NCBI GenBank assembly: GCA_020740775.1
Contig: JAHEWK010000013.1
Location: forward strand, 1,054,001 to 1,118,000
DNA: 64,000 nucleotides
Source: Ilyonectria destructans
Lineage: Eukaryota > Ascomycota > Sordariomycetes > Hypocreales > Nectriaceae
Direction: 5' to 3'
Shown here one piece after another: positions 45,582-56,713 of the stretch; the stretch's first letter is position 1; each line of letters starts with the position of its first letter. The notes below the pieces were generated by a model. It did not search any database, was not told the origin of the DNA, and worked only from the letters and a program-made list of their open reading frames with translations. A program made the position numbers and the translations under genes.

Positions 45582-47635
45582 TTAGTGTCCGTGTCGTTTC
45601 TTCGGACGCGTGAACAGCCCCCAGAATCCGAACCAGGCATACAACATGATGCTGAGAGTGCCAAAAACAAAGAATGGGACAAGAGAATATGTGACAAGAT
45701 CTAAGAGAAGTATGTTAGAATGTGGTCTCTTGGTGGCGCTCAAGCTCCAAAGACTTACAGACGTAGCCGCCCGATCGCTTGACAACACCAAACAGCTCGT
45801 TGCGCATAATTCTTTCAGCACCCGATTCCCACTTCCACGGTCCAACCATCCGAAATTTGGTGTTGAAATTGGATCCCATTGCCCAGGTATAGAAGACCTT
45901 CCACCCCTTCTTCATCACATGCGTGATGGCTGGCGCGGCGCCCATGTCCAGCGCCAGCTGGTAGGCATAGCTTTCATGGTCTACCGCTCGCTTGGTGTTG
46001 AAGAAGTCATAGCCCTCACGGGCGTGAAGCTCGTAGTCCAAATCATATGGGACTATGGCGTTGGGATCGAGAGTGGTGGGGACTTCGTTCGGGAATTGAT
46101 CCTGGAGAAGTCGTAGGACCCAAAACTGGGCCTGGAGCTCGGCGAGGGGAGGGATGGCTCCTAAATTCTGTTAATGAACCAACTCTTCGCCTTTGTCGGA
46201 GTCTTACCAATTGATGGCCTGATGAAGCCAATAAATCCCAGGGATACTTCGTCCTTCTTGTAGACACCTCGAACGTTGGCGTGAACAACATCTGGATAGT
46301 CGATATCCAGGAACGGAAAAGCTCGTGTGTAGCCGGTTGCGAAGACCACAACATCGGGCTGGATTTCGTTCTCCAGAATTTGTTTGTTCGAAGGATCTTC
46401 GCTTGGGAAGCACATGTAACCATGCTCATCAATGCTCTCAGGCCAAGTACGGACATCAATCTTCCTGTCTCCTGTCTCCTTGATGGGAACATTCATGAAC
46501 CAGCGCCGAAGGTGGTTTTGCCAGGACGTAGAGCGATGTCCAGCGCTCATGTACGGAAGCGCTCGGTCCGACTTGCACAGGAGAACTGAACTCGTTAGCG
46601 GATCATGCCACGCAGCTCAAGGTCAACTCACTGGCGTCCATGTATCTTCGACCTTGGCTCATTTGGCCAACCCACTGATCGGGACCCTCTTCAGTGCCAG
46701 AGATCATCCAGTGCATCTTTTTGATCCATAGGTCGTAGTAAGTCCAGAGTAGCTGACTACGCTGAAGGGAGGGGTGGACATAGGCTGTGTCGAACAAACT
46801 AGCCACAGATGTGTCAACTGGCTTATTGGGTCGTGAAGGTGTATCCTTTCGTAGGGAACCCATCGCTATAGGAACTGGGATGATCTGTAAAAGTTAGGTG
46901 GATATAAGACAAGCAGCTATGTAGCTTGGACGTGCCTTGGGTGCACAGAAGAAGCCATCTCGGTGGCAAAGCGTAACCGATTTGGTGGGAGACGTGACGG
47001 CGAGGTGGGCGAGATCCATGCCAGTTTCTCCAGCTCCCATGATGACAACATTGGTATCATTCCCAAACTGAGCGCGACCTCGAAATTGTGAAGAGTGGAG
47101 GACTGTTGGAATTCGCTCCATGCCAGGAATAGCGGGGATGACCGGAGTGACATTGATCCCAGAACAGACAGCCACGGCATCGCATCTCCATTCAGACTCT
47201 CTGTCCAGGTTTTTGATCGTCACAATATGGCCATGGCCATTTAGTCCACGACGGATATGTTCAACTTTGGTCCGGCGTTCGATGCAAGGCCAAAGATTGA
47301 AGGTCGTGGCGTAGTTCTTGAGGTACTGAACATAGACTTGTGGCGTCACGAAGTCGGCAGCATCATCTGGAAGCCTAAAGTCGGAAAAGGCCGTGAGATA
47401 TTTGGAGGATACAAGCTAAAGAGGCAAATGTGAGAAGAGATTGAACAACTTAAACTCAAGGGGTACTGACTTCAGCGTCCTCATAGACGCGATAGGCAAA
47501 GGTGCCTCCAATTTCAGCCTCTGCCTCGAACAGCCGAGCCTCGATTGGTGGGATAGGGAAGTAGTTGTGGGCTTCGACGAGAAACTTCAGGGCCGCCAGT
47601 CCAGACGGGCCTCCGCCAACGACCGCGACCTTCAT
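45582..47635 (-). CDS. Flavin-containing monooxygenase with C-terminal membrane anchor
   Basis: Six exons on the minus strand: 47635-47471, 47415-46936, 46884-46632, 46585-46208, 46160-45759 and 45700-45582, giving 598 aa; phases agree at every junction. Class B monooxygenase layout: FAD motif GGGPSG (residues 7-12), NADP Rossmann motif GAGETG, and FATGY before the C-terminal part. The usual FMO identifying motif is only loosely present (LHSSQFRGR). Such enzymes oxygenate N, S or ketone substrates using NADPH and O2. Intron 2 needs a GC donor (CCC AAG then GCACGT), giving the expected FCAPK-IIPVPI join. The last exon encodes one hydrophobic helix followed by RPKKRHGH, suggesting a tail anchor in the ER membrane as in animal FMOs. 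The substrate is unknown. Confidence 0.88.
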
Positions 47636-49586
47636 GATGTCTGAGTCTCTATCGATGAGATGGGGAAGGGGGATTGGGAGACCCTGGCGTGAGTTGTATG
47701 CGAGGGCAAAAGAGAGAGAAAAGAAGCTGAAAAATATCAGGTGAGGAAGTGTTAGGCAGAGGAGCGTGATTTTGAGAGTACGCGAATGCAACTACGCGCA
47801 AATGGCCAACGAACAATGAATCACTGCATGTTCGGACAGCTGCAGGGGCGTTTCTAGTTAGGCAGTATGAGTAGGAATGAAAGAAGAAATGACGGCGACC
47901 AGGGATTAATTCCATCAAACCGGGAAGACGTTTCCAAGATCCGCCCCCTGTGTCCATGTTCCGTTGTCTCGATTGCAAACACGGGATGGTCATGACACAA
48001 CTAGTAACCGGGTTTCCTCACACGCTGTGTGCCCTCTATTTCTCACTCTTGCCACTTTGTCATCTGTTTCATCATGCCCAATGCCAGCCGTTTTGGGGTG
48101 TGTCTTCATTCCGTGGGCGTTTGGATGTTTCTGAGGCTTCTGGGTGGTTTGGTTGCGAGGTGGCATCGCTTCCCGAGACACTACAGCGAACGATTGAACA
48201 GGCTTCCCTTCCCGTCCTCCCGACGGCCGGGCGAAAAGTTGCACATTTATTCTAGGCAATACAAATGCTATTAGCATTATCCCGTCTTAATCGTATTTTT
48301 ATTTCCATCGGGTCGCGTCCCGTCGGCTGTTTGTGGGAGGTGTTAATTGAACGCAGGTTGACATTCGAGGGTCGCCGCAAGTGCCCGAAAAACACCTAAA
48401 CACCACTGCAACATGTCGCATCTTGCGTTGAACCTTGCATCAACGCTGCCCAGCTTCATCACTCAACGAGTCCAGCAATGCATCGCACGAGGCACCTCGC
48501 ACACCGGGACTTCCGTCGTGACTACGGCGTTTGTTGCATCGGTCCGGATCATGGTTGCACCGTCCAACGCGTTTGTTTTGGCCATCCGAGCCGTCAACGA
48601 GGATGAGATCCGTCGGAACTCGCCACTGCACGAACACAATCACACTCAACCTTCGGCACGTCGCTAATTACGTTTGTCGTCGTAACCCCTTGCAGCCCGT
48701 CACCGGAAGCATGTCGCCCAGACGGCCCGATCCAGAGCCTGTGTCGTCGATTCTTTGAGCCGCTGCCCGATCGCGATGCCGCCTCACCGCGACGCGCGCC
48801 CAGGTCGGCAACAATCGTAACCCTCACCTTGCGTATCCGACTGTAGACGCACATGCAAATCTCCCCGCACCCGAAGCGATGTGTACGCGGCGCTCGAACA
48901 GAGACAATCACAGCAATCATGCGACGTGGAAGTTTAGTAAACACCCCGCTCAATAGCTCTGAAAAGTGGTTGGCTAAACAATACAATAGAGATCAGATAT
49001 CTTTGGTTCATCTGCAAAGGCAGCTTTAATTTCGCCTGGGAAGGTTCGGATCCCGAACTTGCATAACCGCAAGGCCCCCATGGAAAGGCCTCGAAGGATA
49101 CTTGAACCTATTATGGTAGTACTGAATTCTAGCTTGACAATTCGTTCACTCCCTATGCCATCCGATGTTGTCTCTGTGCGAATTGACCTTCTCGATGAAC
49201 CCAATCCTAGATGCCCTCTCTCGTCACTTTGTCAAAATCCTACGTCGAATCTCTCCAACCATTTTCCCGCCGACAAGAAAGACACGTTTCTTGTCAATTA
49301 AGTTGCTCGTTTCGTCATCGTGTTCAATCAACTCCACCACCGCATAACCTCTCATTACAAGCATCATACTCAATTCATCCTGCACCGGAACTCTGAATCC
49401 CCATCATGCATGATAGTCTTTCTCCAGCCTCTTTACTGCGGAGATGGATGACTTTAGGACAACTTCAGAGATGTTCTGTGTTGACAATGATGAGTACAAA
49501 AACCCGCGGTGCGCCGCCGTAATGGTATCCAGATCAAACCACCATCCACCTCATTCGTTTACTATCATTTGGTTCTAAGAACGAAG
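47636..49586. other. Intergenic region
   Basis: Promoters of the divergent flanking genes. The small frame at 48413-48667 (84 codons, ATG) is GC-shadow-like and has no supporting features. From about 49140 the sequence is probable 5' region of the His-rich protein gene. Confidence 0.45.
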
Positions 49587-51704
49587 ATGAAAAGCACTCT
49601 CTTTTGTGCCCTTCAGGGCGCCCTCGGGGCTGTGGCCTACGACTCGTTGGCTCACTTCACGTACGACGGTGAGCGTGGCGATTGTCGCTCGCTCGACGGA
49701 TGCGGCAAAGCTGGCAAGGGAAACTGGGTTCCTGACCCATCCACCATCGTTTTCCCCCACGATGGCTACCATCACGGTAGATGCTGGGACCTCTGCGTCG
49801 GCAATGCTCATTGCAAGCCGAAGGATGCCCTGGGAAAGGTGTGCTTCGACTTCAAGGATGACGGCCTCGTCTTCGACTTTCACCCCATCCATCGCTACAA
49901 GTATGAGGATGTGAACGTCTACATCCAGCGGGACTCGCCCCCCACCGACCACTCGCCCGTCTACAACATCCAGGGTGGCCATTGCATCCCCAAGAAGGAC
50001 TGCAAGGAGGTCAAATGCCACGCCCCCTACTTCTCGTTGACTGACGGAGGCTCCTTCAAGGAGATGTGCCCCATCGACGACAAGGGATCTTGGATCTTTT
50101 ACATCCAGATCAAGGCTACCATCGCCCACGGCCACAAGAAGTACGAGCTCTACAGCCGTGGCGTCAAGCCTGACGTCTGCTGGTTCTCCCTCAGCTACTG
50201 CTGCACTGAGTGCCCCGACTGCAAGATTGAGTATGTTGACCACATCCGTTTCCATTCATACCCGGTTCTAACCAATTCCCTAGTTGCCACAAGCATAAGC
50301 CTTGCGAAAAGCCTTGCCACAAGGAGCTGGAGTATAAGCCGTGAGTTAACCCATAATACATTAGGTAGATTACAAAAACTGACCTAATTAGATGTCACGG
50401 AAAAGATTGCCACCACAAACACGAGCACGACCACAAGCACGACCACAAGCACGAGCACAAGCACAAGCCGTAAGCCCATCAATTCGTTGGGTAGGACAGC
50501 AACTGACCTAATTAGATGCTACGAAAAAGATTGCCACCACGGCCATTACGATCACGATCACCACGGTCATTACGATCACGATCACCACGGTCATTACGAT
50601 CACGGTCACCACGATCATCATCGCAAGAGGCTTGCTGACCCTGCGGCAATCGAGGTTCGAGACCCCGCTGCTATCGAGGTTCGAGACCCTGCTGCTATCG
50701 AGGTGCGAAACCCTGCTGCTATCGAGGTGCGAAATCCTTATTCGTACCATAAGCACCACGATTACCACGAACACTTGTACGGTAATGAGTTTCACTACGG
50801 TATTCCCCATTACGATTGCGACCACTGCCACGATGACGCTTGCAGGGTGAAGTGTGAGTATGAGCACGGGAAATATCCTCACCGCTGCCACGGGCATAAG
50901 TGCCACTGCTATAAGAGCGACAAGCACTGCCATCACAAGCCTTGTCACAAGGAAACCTATTCCGAAGCCGATAAGAAGGGATCTCGAGTCGAGGGTAACG
51001 AAAGGGAAGAAACCCACTCCAAGGGATCTCAGTTCGAGGAGAAAAAGGGAAAGGAAGAAACCCACTCCAAGGGCGACATCCTAGACAAGATACATATCGA
51101 GGGTGGCAAGGAACACTCCAAGGGATCTCAGTTCGAGGAGAAAAAGGGAAAGGAAGAAACCCACTCCAAGGGCGACATCCTAGACAAGATACATATCGAG
51201 GGTGGCAAGGAACACGCTGAGGGATCGCAAGTCAAGGAAAAGGAGGGAAAGCAAGAGACTCACTCCACGGTCAGTGATGCTAAGGCACACGCTGAGGGAT
51301 CTCAGTCCAAGAATGACGAAAAGGAAACGCAATCCAAGGCATCCACACCAGCGGGGGGTGAGAAGAAGGTCTCGACTCCAGCTGAGGGTGAAAAGAAGGT
51401 CTCGACTCCAGCTGAGGGTGAGAAGAAGGTCTCGACTCCAGCGGAGGGTGAAAAGAAGGTCTCGACTCCAGCGGAGGGTGAAAAGAAAGTCTCGACTCCA
51501 GCGGAGGGTGAAAAGAAGGTCTCGACTCCAGCTGAGGGTGAGAAGAAGGTCTCGACACCAGCGGAGGGTGAAAAGAAGGTCTCGACTCCAGCTGAGGGTG
51601 AAAAGAAGGTCTCGACACCAGCTGAGGGTGAAAAGAAGGCATCCACACCAGCGGAAGGTGAGAAAAAGGCAGCAACCCCGGAGAAGAAGGGATCTAGCGG
51701 TTAG
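49587..51704 (+). CDS. Secreted Cys-rich, His-rich repeat protein (unknown)
   Basis: Four exons: 49587-50230, 50284-50340, 50392-50469 and 50516-51704, giving 655 aa. It has a signal peptide (about 1-17), then a Cys-rich domain of about 200 residues with roughly 14 Cys and many aromatic and His residues. A His-rich section follows, built of KHKPC/CHHK/HGHYDHD units, then four AAIEVR(D/N)P octapeptides. The tail has two identical 33-residue repeats (SKGSQFEEKKGKEETH...) and 11 STPAEGEKK decapeptides. Exons 2-4 each begin in phase 2. Introns 2 and 3 share the same 3' end (ACTGACCTAATTAG), and exons 3 and 4 start alike. The His clusters could bind Zn, Ni or Cu. A wall-associated or effector-like role is possible but unproven. 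No family is recognised. Confidence 0.8.
50521..50624 (+). repeat. 24-nt tandem repeat coding HHGHYDHD
   Basis: Three near-perfect 24-nt copies within exon 4, giving a His/Asp/Tyr-rich stretch likely to bind metal. Confidence 0.85.
51018..51215 (+). repeat. Two 99-nt tandem copies in the His-rich protein gene
   Basis: The unit starts at 51018 and recurs at 51117, essentially base-identical over about 99 nt and in frame, so the duplication is recent or kept uniform. Confidence 0.85.
51341..51670 (+). repeat. 30-nt minisatellite, 11 units, coding STPAEGEKKV
   Basis: In-frame array with synonymous variation (GCT/GCG, AAA/AAG, ACT/ACA) between units. Copy number is likely polymorphic between strains. 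Confidence 0.9.
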
Positions 51705-52049
51705 ACTAGTTCGAAGGAAGCAACATCGCTGGGGTTTTTCCGCTGCTACTCTAGAGTATGTAGTGTTTTCCCTAGTATCAATACACCATTCAAATTGCCT
51801 GTTGGTTCCTCGAGTATTGTAGGATGACGGTAAGGAACTCGCAGACCCAAGTGATTCTAAAGACGATATCTTCTCTTAGCCAGGGTGCAAGTTACGAGGT
51901 CCGCCAGGTTTCCCGCACGAACGTTCCTTCCAAAGCTTTGGGCAGGATTCTACCATCATCAACTTCTCGAGTGAGTATCTCCATCGTTGCCGTCCATTGC
52001 ACTGGCGTTTAGAGGCGACACGAACTAGTCTTCCTCTGAACTCCCGGAA
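51705..52049. other. 3' flank of the His-rich gene
   Basis: No gene. It ends with CTGGCGTTTAGAGGCGACACGA, a word shared with the leader repeats near 55570 and 60345. Confidence 0.4.
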
Positions 52050-52187
52050 CTCGAGGCCATTGTGCCTGGTGTGATGGTTGAGTCGTTGTATCTGTTACGA
52101 GACCAGAATTGGCAACTGAGAAGTGCAGGCCAATCCTAATCTCGCCACAGACGCAACGACTCGACCAACGGGCACAATGGTCTCGAG
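52050..52187. repeat. Leader-repeat E as an inverted pair (large hairpin)
   Basis: The left arm (52050-52113) and right arm (52129-52187) are imperfect reverse complements around a 15-nt loop. Each arm is a copy of the leader repeat E seen at 55443, 54895 and 60371: (A/G)GATTxGGCC...CAGACGCAACGACTC...GGCACAATGG. The left arm's start codon reads leftward (short open frame of 11 codons), the right arm's rightward. Confidence 0.75.
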
Positions 52188-53412
52188 AAAGCACGATCCC
52201 ATTGCCAGGTGTTTTGTGGTGAAGCTTGTGCACGTTGGATGCATGGCTTGAAAGCCGGTTGCTAGGTGTCTGGTGTTACTAGGCGCCAAAGCTATCCAAA
52301 TTGGGATGCTCCGTATAATCCCGCTGGGCTGTCTGCTGGGTGGGCTTCGGATACAACTGGGACTGTAGCTACAGCTGTTCAGGCACTGTCTGATCTTTCT
52401 TGCCGATGGGTTTGACACCGCGGTGATACTTGTGAGGCCACATAACCTTGGATCCAACCCCCTTTGCTTCTGTACCAGTCCACGCAGTGCCGAAATATCC
52501 TCCCCGGTGTTCCCCTCCCTCGTCCTCCCGTTTGCTGCATCTCGCCTGCATCTGCGTTCCATACCCCTCTTCCCTAGCGCCACAACAGAGCCTTAACTAA
52601 CTTGGACGAATTAGGACCCTGTTGTGACTGTTCGTGTCCACATGTTCATGGAAGATCATGACCTTATACTGCAGCTAGTATCGCTTCCAATAACGAGCCG
52701 TTTTCCTCCAGCCAAAAGTGTAATTTGCTGAAGGTCTCTTGGCTTAGATGAAAGGGGCTATAATTTTGAGCCTCATCCCTCAAGGACAGCGTTTGCATAC
52801 TCACGCGCAGCAGTAGGTCCTCCAGAATGGATCACCTTCTGAATGAGCTCTTACTCACATGCCCATCAATGCACTGGACCTCACAGGTCAAAAGAGATAA
52901 CGCTGTTGTCATCACAATGACTTACACAGTCGAGTCGGCTAGGACAACAAGCCGGGCCCGGGCCATCATGTTGTTAGGTGTGGCCGTTCCACGTGTCGTC
53001 TCCTTTGGTTGCAGTCACAGCTTACACGACTGTCGACAAGCGTGGTAACCCAGCGCGACCACATTATCGTCTGGGTAGAATTACATCTTTTGTCCCGATT
53101 TTACAGTTTCAAGGAGGATTCTTAGGTGCTATGAGGCTATGCCAGACGAGGGAAAACGCGGGGAGGTACAAAAGGACACTTGCATAACTCAAGTGCGCCA
53201 GTAAGTCGGTCGAAGGTGTGGAAATCAGTGCTGGAATAGGTCTCGCGAAGCATTTTATTTTATTGATATCCCCACCCCTTACGCCCAATGGTGGCGATCC
53301 AGCGGAGAAGACCAGACCTTTGGAGCAGTAACAGGACGTCCAGTTGTCGCCGGCGACGTTGCCAATGCTGCTAACGTTGCCGACCCTGCACCTGCCTCGC
53401 CCTCCTCTTGTT
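52188..53412. other. Gene-free stretch
   Basis: No supported gene. Frames at 52095-52583 (minus) and 52827-53048 (plus) lack features. Just before 53413 one frame reads Ala-rich coding-like sequence that is cut by the MITE. Confidence 0.4.
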
Positions 53413-53775
53413 TAGGGTGTAAAATTCCCACGGGTACCCGGAAAAAAAGTTCCAACTCAAAGGTTAGCTGGGGTACCCATAGGGGAATCTTTTTAGTGTC
53501 AAATTGAAATGGGTACTGGGTAATAGAATGAAGAAAAAAAAGTTAATAATAGATATACTAAAATATATTATTTATCTTAAAAAGTTCGCACTATATTTTC
53601 AATATTCTGTTATAATAAATATATCTTTAAAATAAATGAAATAAATTTGTTTAATATATTTAGGTAGCTTTAGGCAATTCTATATTTAGTATAGGGTAAT
53701 TTTTCTTATCTTTAGGTAGGAGGCTTATCCTATGGGTACCCGTGGGTACCCATGGTCTGGGTAATTTACACCCTA
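53413..53775. mobile_element. hAT-like MITE (363 bp) with 8-bp target duplication
   Basis: Terminal inverted repeats start TAGGGTGTAAA at both ends and continue loosely through ACCC words. Flanks are CTCTTGTT (53405-53412) and CTCTGGTT (53776-53783), an 8-bp duplication with one mismatch, as made by hAT transposases. GGGTACCC palindromes recur near both ends. The interior is AT-rich and non-coding. Confidence 0.75.
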
Positions 53776-54894
53776 CTCTGGTTCCCCAGCTCCTACTTTT
53801 TGCAGGGGCTTGCGATCTCTGCGTCGACGACCATCGGGACGGCTGGCTCCTCTGAGTCTCTATCTCGGTCTGCGAGAGTGTGCGGCGCACGCTTGGGTTC
53901 AGTCGACACGTTGACTGCGGGCTCTGACGAGGCTGCCTCGAGGGCTTTGGCGTAGGGGCGCTGTCGCGGTCGCGGCCGCAGTTGTAGTCACCGTTCAGCC
54001 TTTGTGAAGCCCTAAGGTCATCCGGATCGTGAACTTCTTATTGACAGGAGATCCTAGGGGTCAAAGCTGGCAGATTTCACGCATAAATACGAGGGATTCC
54101 TGCTAATGGCTCCTCAGCTTCTAGGGCTCTAAGTATATGATGACTGCAGGGAAGTCTGTATTGCTATGTGAAGTTGCATGTGCATATATGCGGCGGCGCT
54201 GGCCATGGCCTAGATGACAGTACTACAGCCACAAGCTAATACTGCTTGGCAAGGAGATCTATAGCAGTGCAGGATATCCGCAACTCACCAAGCCATTACG
54301 GCCCCAAATACTTCTACCTCTGCTTTATTATTATCTCGGCTATCTATTAGTTGTAGTTACACTCTTTGCGCTGCAGCATTTGCACGATGGCTGTGTGCGA
54401 ATGGAAGGAATCTCCGGTGTCTGTGACTACCTAGATAAGACTTCATATTCTTGTGGAGAGTCTGAACATCTGTTAACCTGCTAGCCAAAGTTGCAATAAC
54501 GGCTAATGAAGCATTTAGCCCACCGTTGCCGCCAGGGCATGTACTCTTTCGAGATGTACCGTAGGGTTTTATTTTGCTAGAGATTGTATGCTGTGTTAAT
54601 CGAGTCTCAAGCTTCCCTGGAAGTCTCGCGCTAGGTTCTTGTCCAGGCAGCAGCTTCATGATCTTCTGTAGCTGCCTCATCGTTGTCAGCATCATCGTCA
54701 ATGTCTTCATTGCCAGCAGAGGTAGTGTTCTTCCAGTGGGCAACGATTTTAGCCTTAACATTAGCGTTGATCTGAAAAACGCAGAGTTGCTGCTGTGCGT
54801 CCGGGAAAATACGAGAAAGGGCGTTTCAGAGCGAATTCTATGTTACTTTTTTCCGTTAGCAGCGCAGCTTAAACACGCGACCTACCTAGAGGCA
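53776..54894. other. Gene-free repeat-rich stretch
   Basis: Right of the MITE the minus strand reads about 60 codons of coding-like sequence (RPYAKALEAASSEPAVNVSTEP...) ending in a stop at about 53810, perhaps a transposon gag relic interrupted by the MITE. No intact gene is seen. Confidence 0.35.
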
Positions 54895-55020
54895 ATACAA
54901 AATATAAGTTACCACACAGCTTAGGGCCTGCTATTTCTATATGGCTAATTCTCATCTCGTTCTTATTATAGAGGCAATAACTCAGCTAATATTAAAGCTA
55001 TAATAACCTTAAGTTCTGGG
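54895..55020 (+). repeat. Leader-repeat E, RIP-decayed copy
   Basis: Aligns along its length with the reverse complement of 55443-55567. Most differences are C-to-T or G-to-A (for example CAACGACTC to CAATAACTC and GGCACAATGGCC to GCTATAATAACC). The start codon is destroyed. AT-rich DNA continues to about 55180. Confidence 0.75.
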
Positions 55021-55308
55021 AGTCTAGATAAAGTTTAATTTCTATAGTTGCTAATTTTAAAGTCTTTTTGCTGCTTGGCTTCTATAATAGAGGAATCTAT
55101 CTATTCTATATTTAGACTAAATTAATAAATAAATAATAAGAATTAGTCTTATATAAATTTTATTTCCTAAACTATTTACTAAGATAACTGCGGGCTGGGT
55201 GGACGGCAGATTGATCCCCTAGTAACTAATCCAGGTTGCTGTTATCGCCGAGTAGGCATGCTGAGAGCCCCAAGACGAAATGGGAGAGAAGAGTCGCCGA
55301 GTAATTGT

Positions 55309-55567
55309 CTAGTCGCTCCTGGTCACGGCGATGAGTCCTCGACCGCTATAGTCCTGGTCTTCGTCCTCATCGCAGACAGCAGTAGGATCTAGGGAATTTT
55401 CTGTCCCTAGAGCCCACGACCGCAGGAACTGGTCATCTGGGCTCTCAGAACTCGAGGCCATTGTGCCTTGAGTGTTGGTTGAGTCGTTGCCTCTGTGACG
55501 AGAACGAGATTAGAATTGGCCACACAGAAATAACAGGCCCTGGGCCGTATGGTAACTCACCTTTCGT
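55309..55567 (-). repeat. Leader-repeat E, intact copy with short acidic ORF
   Basis: On the minus strand: a GGTGAGTTACC donor-like word, a CTAAT branch-like word, a TCACAG acceptor-like word, CAACGACTCAACC, then ACAATGG with the ATG at 55461. The 50-codon frame that follows (55461-55309) is acidic (SSSESPDDQF, DEDEDQD) and ends at TAG. It could be the 5' end of a truncated gene. Confidence 0.65.
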
Positions 55568-56713
55568 ATCGCCTCTAGACGCCAGCGGAATGGATGACAA
55601 GGATTGGGGTGAGGATGAACGGAAAGGATTCCATGGCGAGAAGTTAGACCATTTTTAATGTCGAGCATGATAAAAACCAATGAGATCCATGTGAAGTCAA
55701 ACCCTGGAACGATTTCTCCGAGATCCTCGTTGTGCTATCGACCTCCCTGTAAGACCGCGATTACCACTTTCGGCATGCGCTGGCGGTAGCTGCAGGATGG
55801 GGTAATCACCACTAGCCCTGGCATGTAAACCGCGCCTGATGCGTTTAGTTGCTTCGAGTCAGGGCACGCAGCGGGGAAGCCGGCTGTGGGCCGATTGAAT
55901 TCACGGGGTAACTTCTTGGAGAATGCTCCATCCACGCCGTGACCCGCGGGGATAAGCTGAAAATAATGCGCCCTTCATTGGCTTGGCGATTTTGAAGGAC
56001 TGAAAGATGAAGGCTCGTGCCACTAATAACATGTGGGTCAGAAGACGCCGTCTTCGCCTCAAATCAGGAGACACGACGTAGTCCGGTCTAGGTAGTTGGA
56101 GCTCGGCTTAGCAGTCCGAATGAGGAGGCAATTCACGTGGGCAATAGGAGGACCTATTCTCGGCGGTCTGAAAATCTCCGGTTCTGCTTTTATGCCGCGT
56201 CCAGATGATATGTTAATGTCACCTCCTTCCAGGGATCTCAACGATCCGCCACAGGCTTATATATTATTTCTACAACCCTAATAATAAACAACCGACAGTA
56301 ATTCCTCTTCAATAGACAGATGAAATGAAGAAATCAACACCAGCTCCACACTCTTGGCAGAACGGGGTTCCGGGCAAAGGGCCGGCGTCGTGAAACTGGA
56401 CCGGCGGTTGCTGCGGGGTACCGCCCATGATTACCCAAATAGGAAATCTGGGGAAGCGTCCCCCCCTGGGGTAGACCATGGGGTAGGCGATGCATGCCCT
56501 TAAGGTGGGGAGATCTTGTCAATGAGTCCTGATGAGGTAGCTACCCCCGAATAGCTTCTTGAGAAAGTCGTTGGCGGCCTTGGGGAAAAGATGGATATAA
56601 ATTGGCTATGTCCAGACGCTGGAATGAATTCCCAGCATTAAACACAACACACACCTCCCTCGACACCTCGCTGCTTCCACAGCAATCATCCCCTCTTTGA
56701 TTCCTATTCCAAC
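55568..56713. other. Intergenic, sugar-transporter promoter
   Basis: No gene. CTGGGG words at about 56448 and 56467 match the CreA-type carbon-repressor consensus SYGGRG. Confidence 0.45.
56446..56474. promoter_or_regulatory. Possible paired CreA-type sites
   Basis: Two CTGGGG words flanking a C-tract lie about 240-270 bp upstream of the transporter ATG. CreA/Cre1 represses many alternative-sugar transporters, so the placement makes sense, but the consensus is short and chance occurrence is common. Confidence 0.3.

Noticed and set aside
48413..48667. Small ATG frame of 84 codons
   Set aside because: No signal, domain or codon support; opposite strand equally open.
49575..50255. Minus-strand frame of 226 codons over the His-rich gene
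   Set aside because: Antisense shadow of exon 1, whose signal peptide, Cys pattern and splice sites fit the plus strand.
51280..51675. Antisense repeat ORFs over the 30-nt array
   Set aside because: Any in-frame 30-nt array opens other frames; the sense frame continues the signal-peptide-bearing protein.
52095..52583. Minus-strand frame of 162 codons
   Set aside because: Its end runs through the right hairpin arm of leader repeat E and it has no ATG context or recognised feature.
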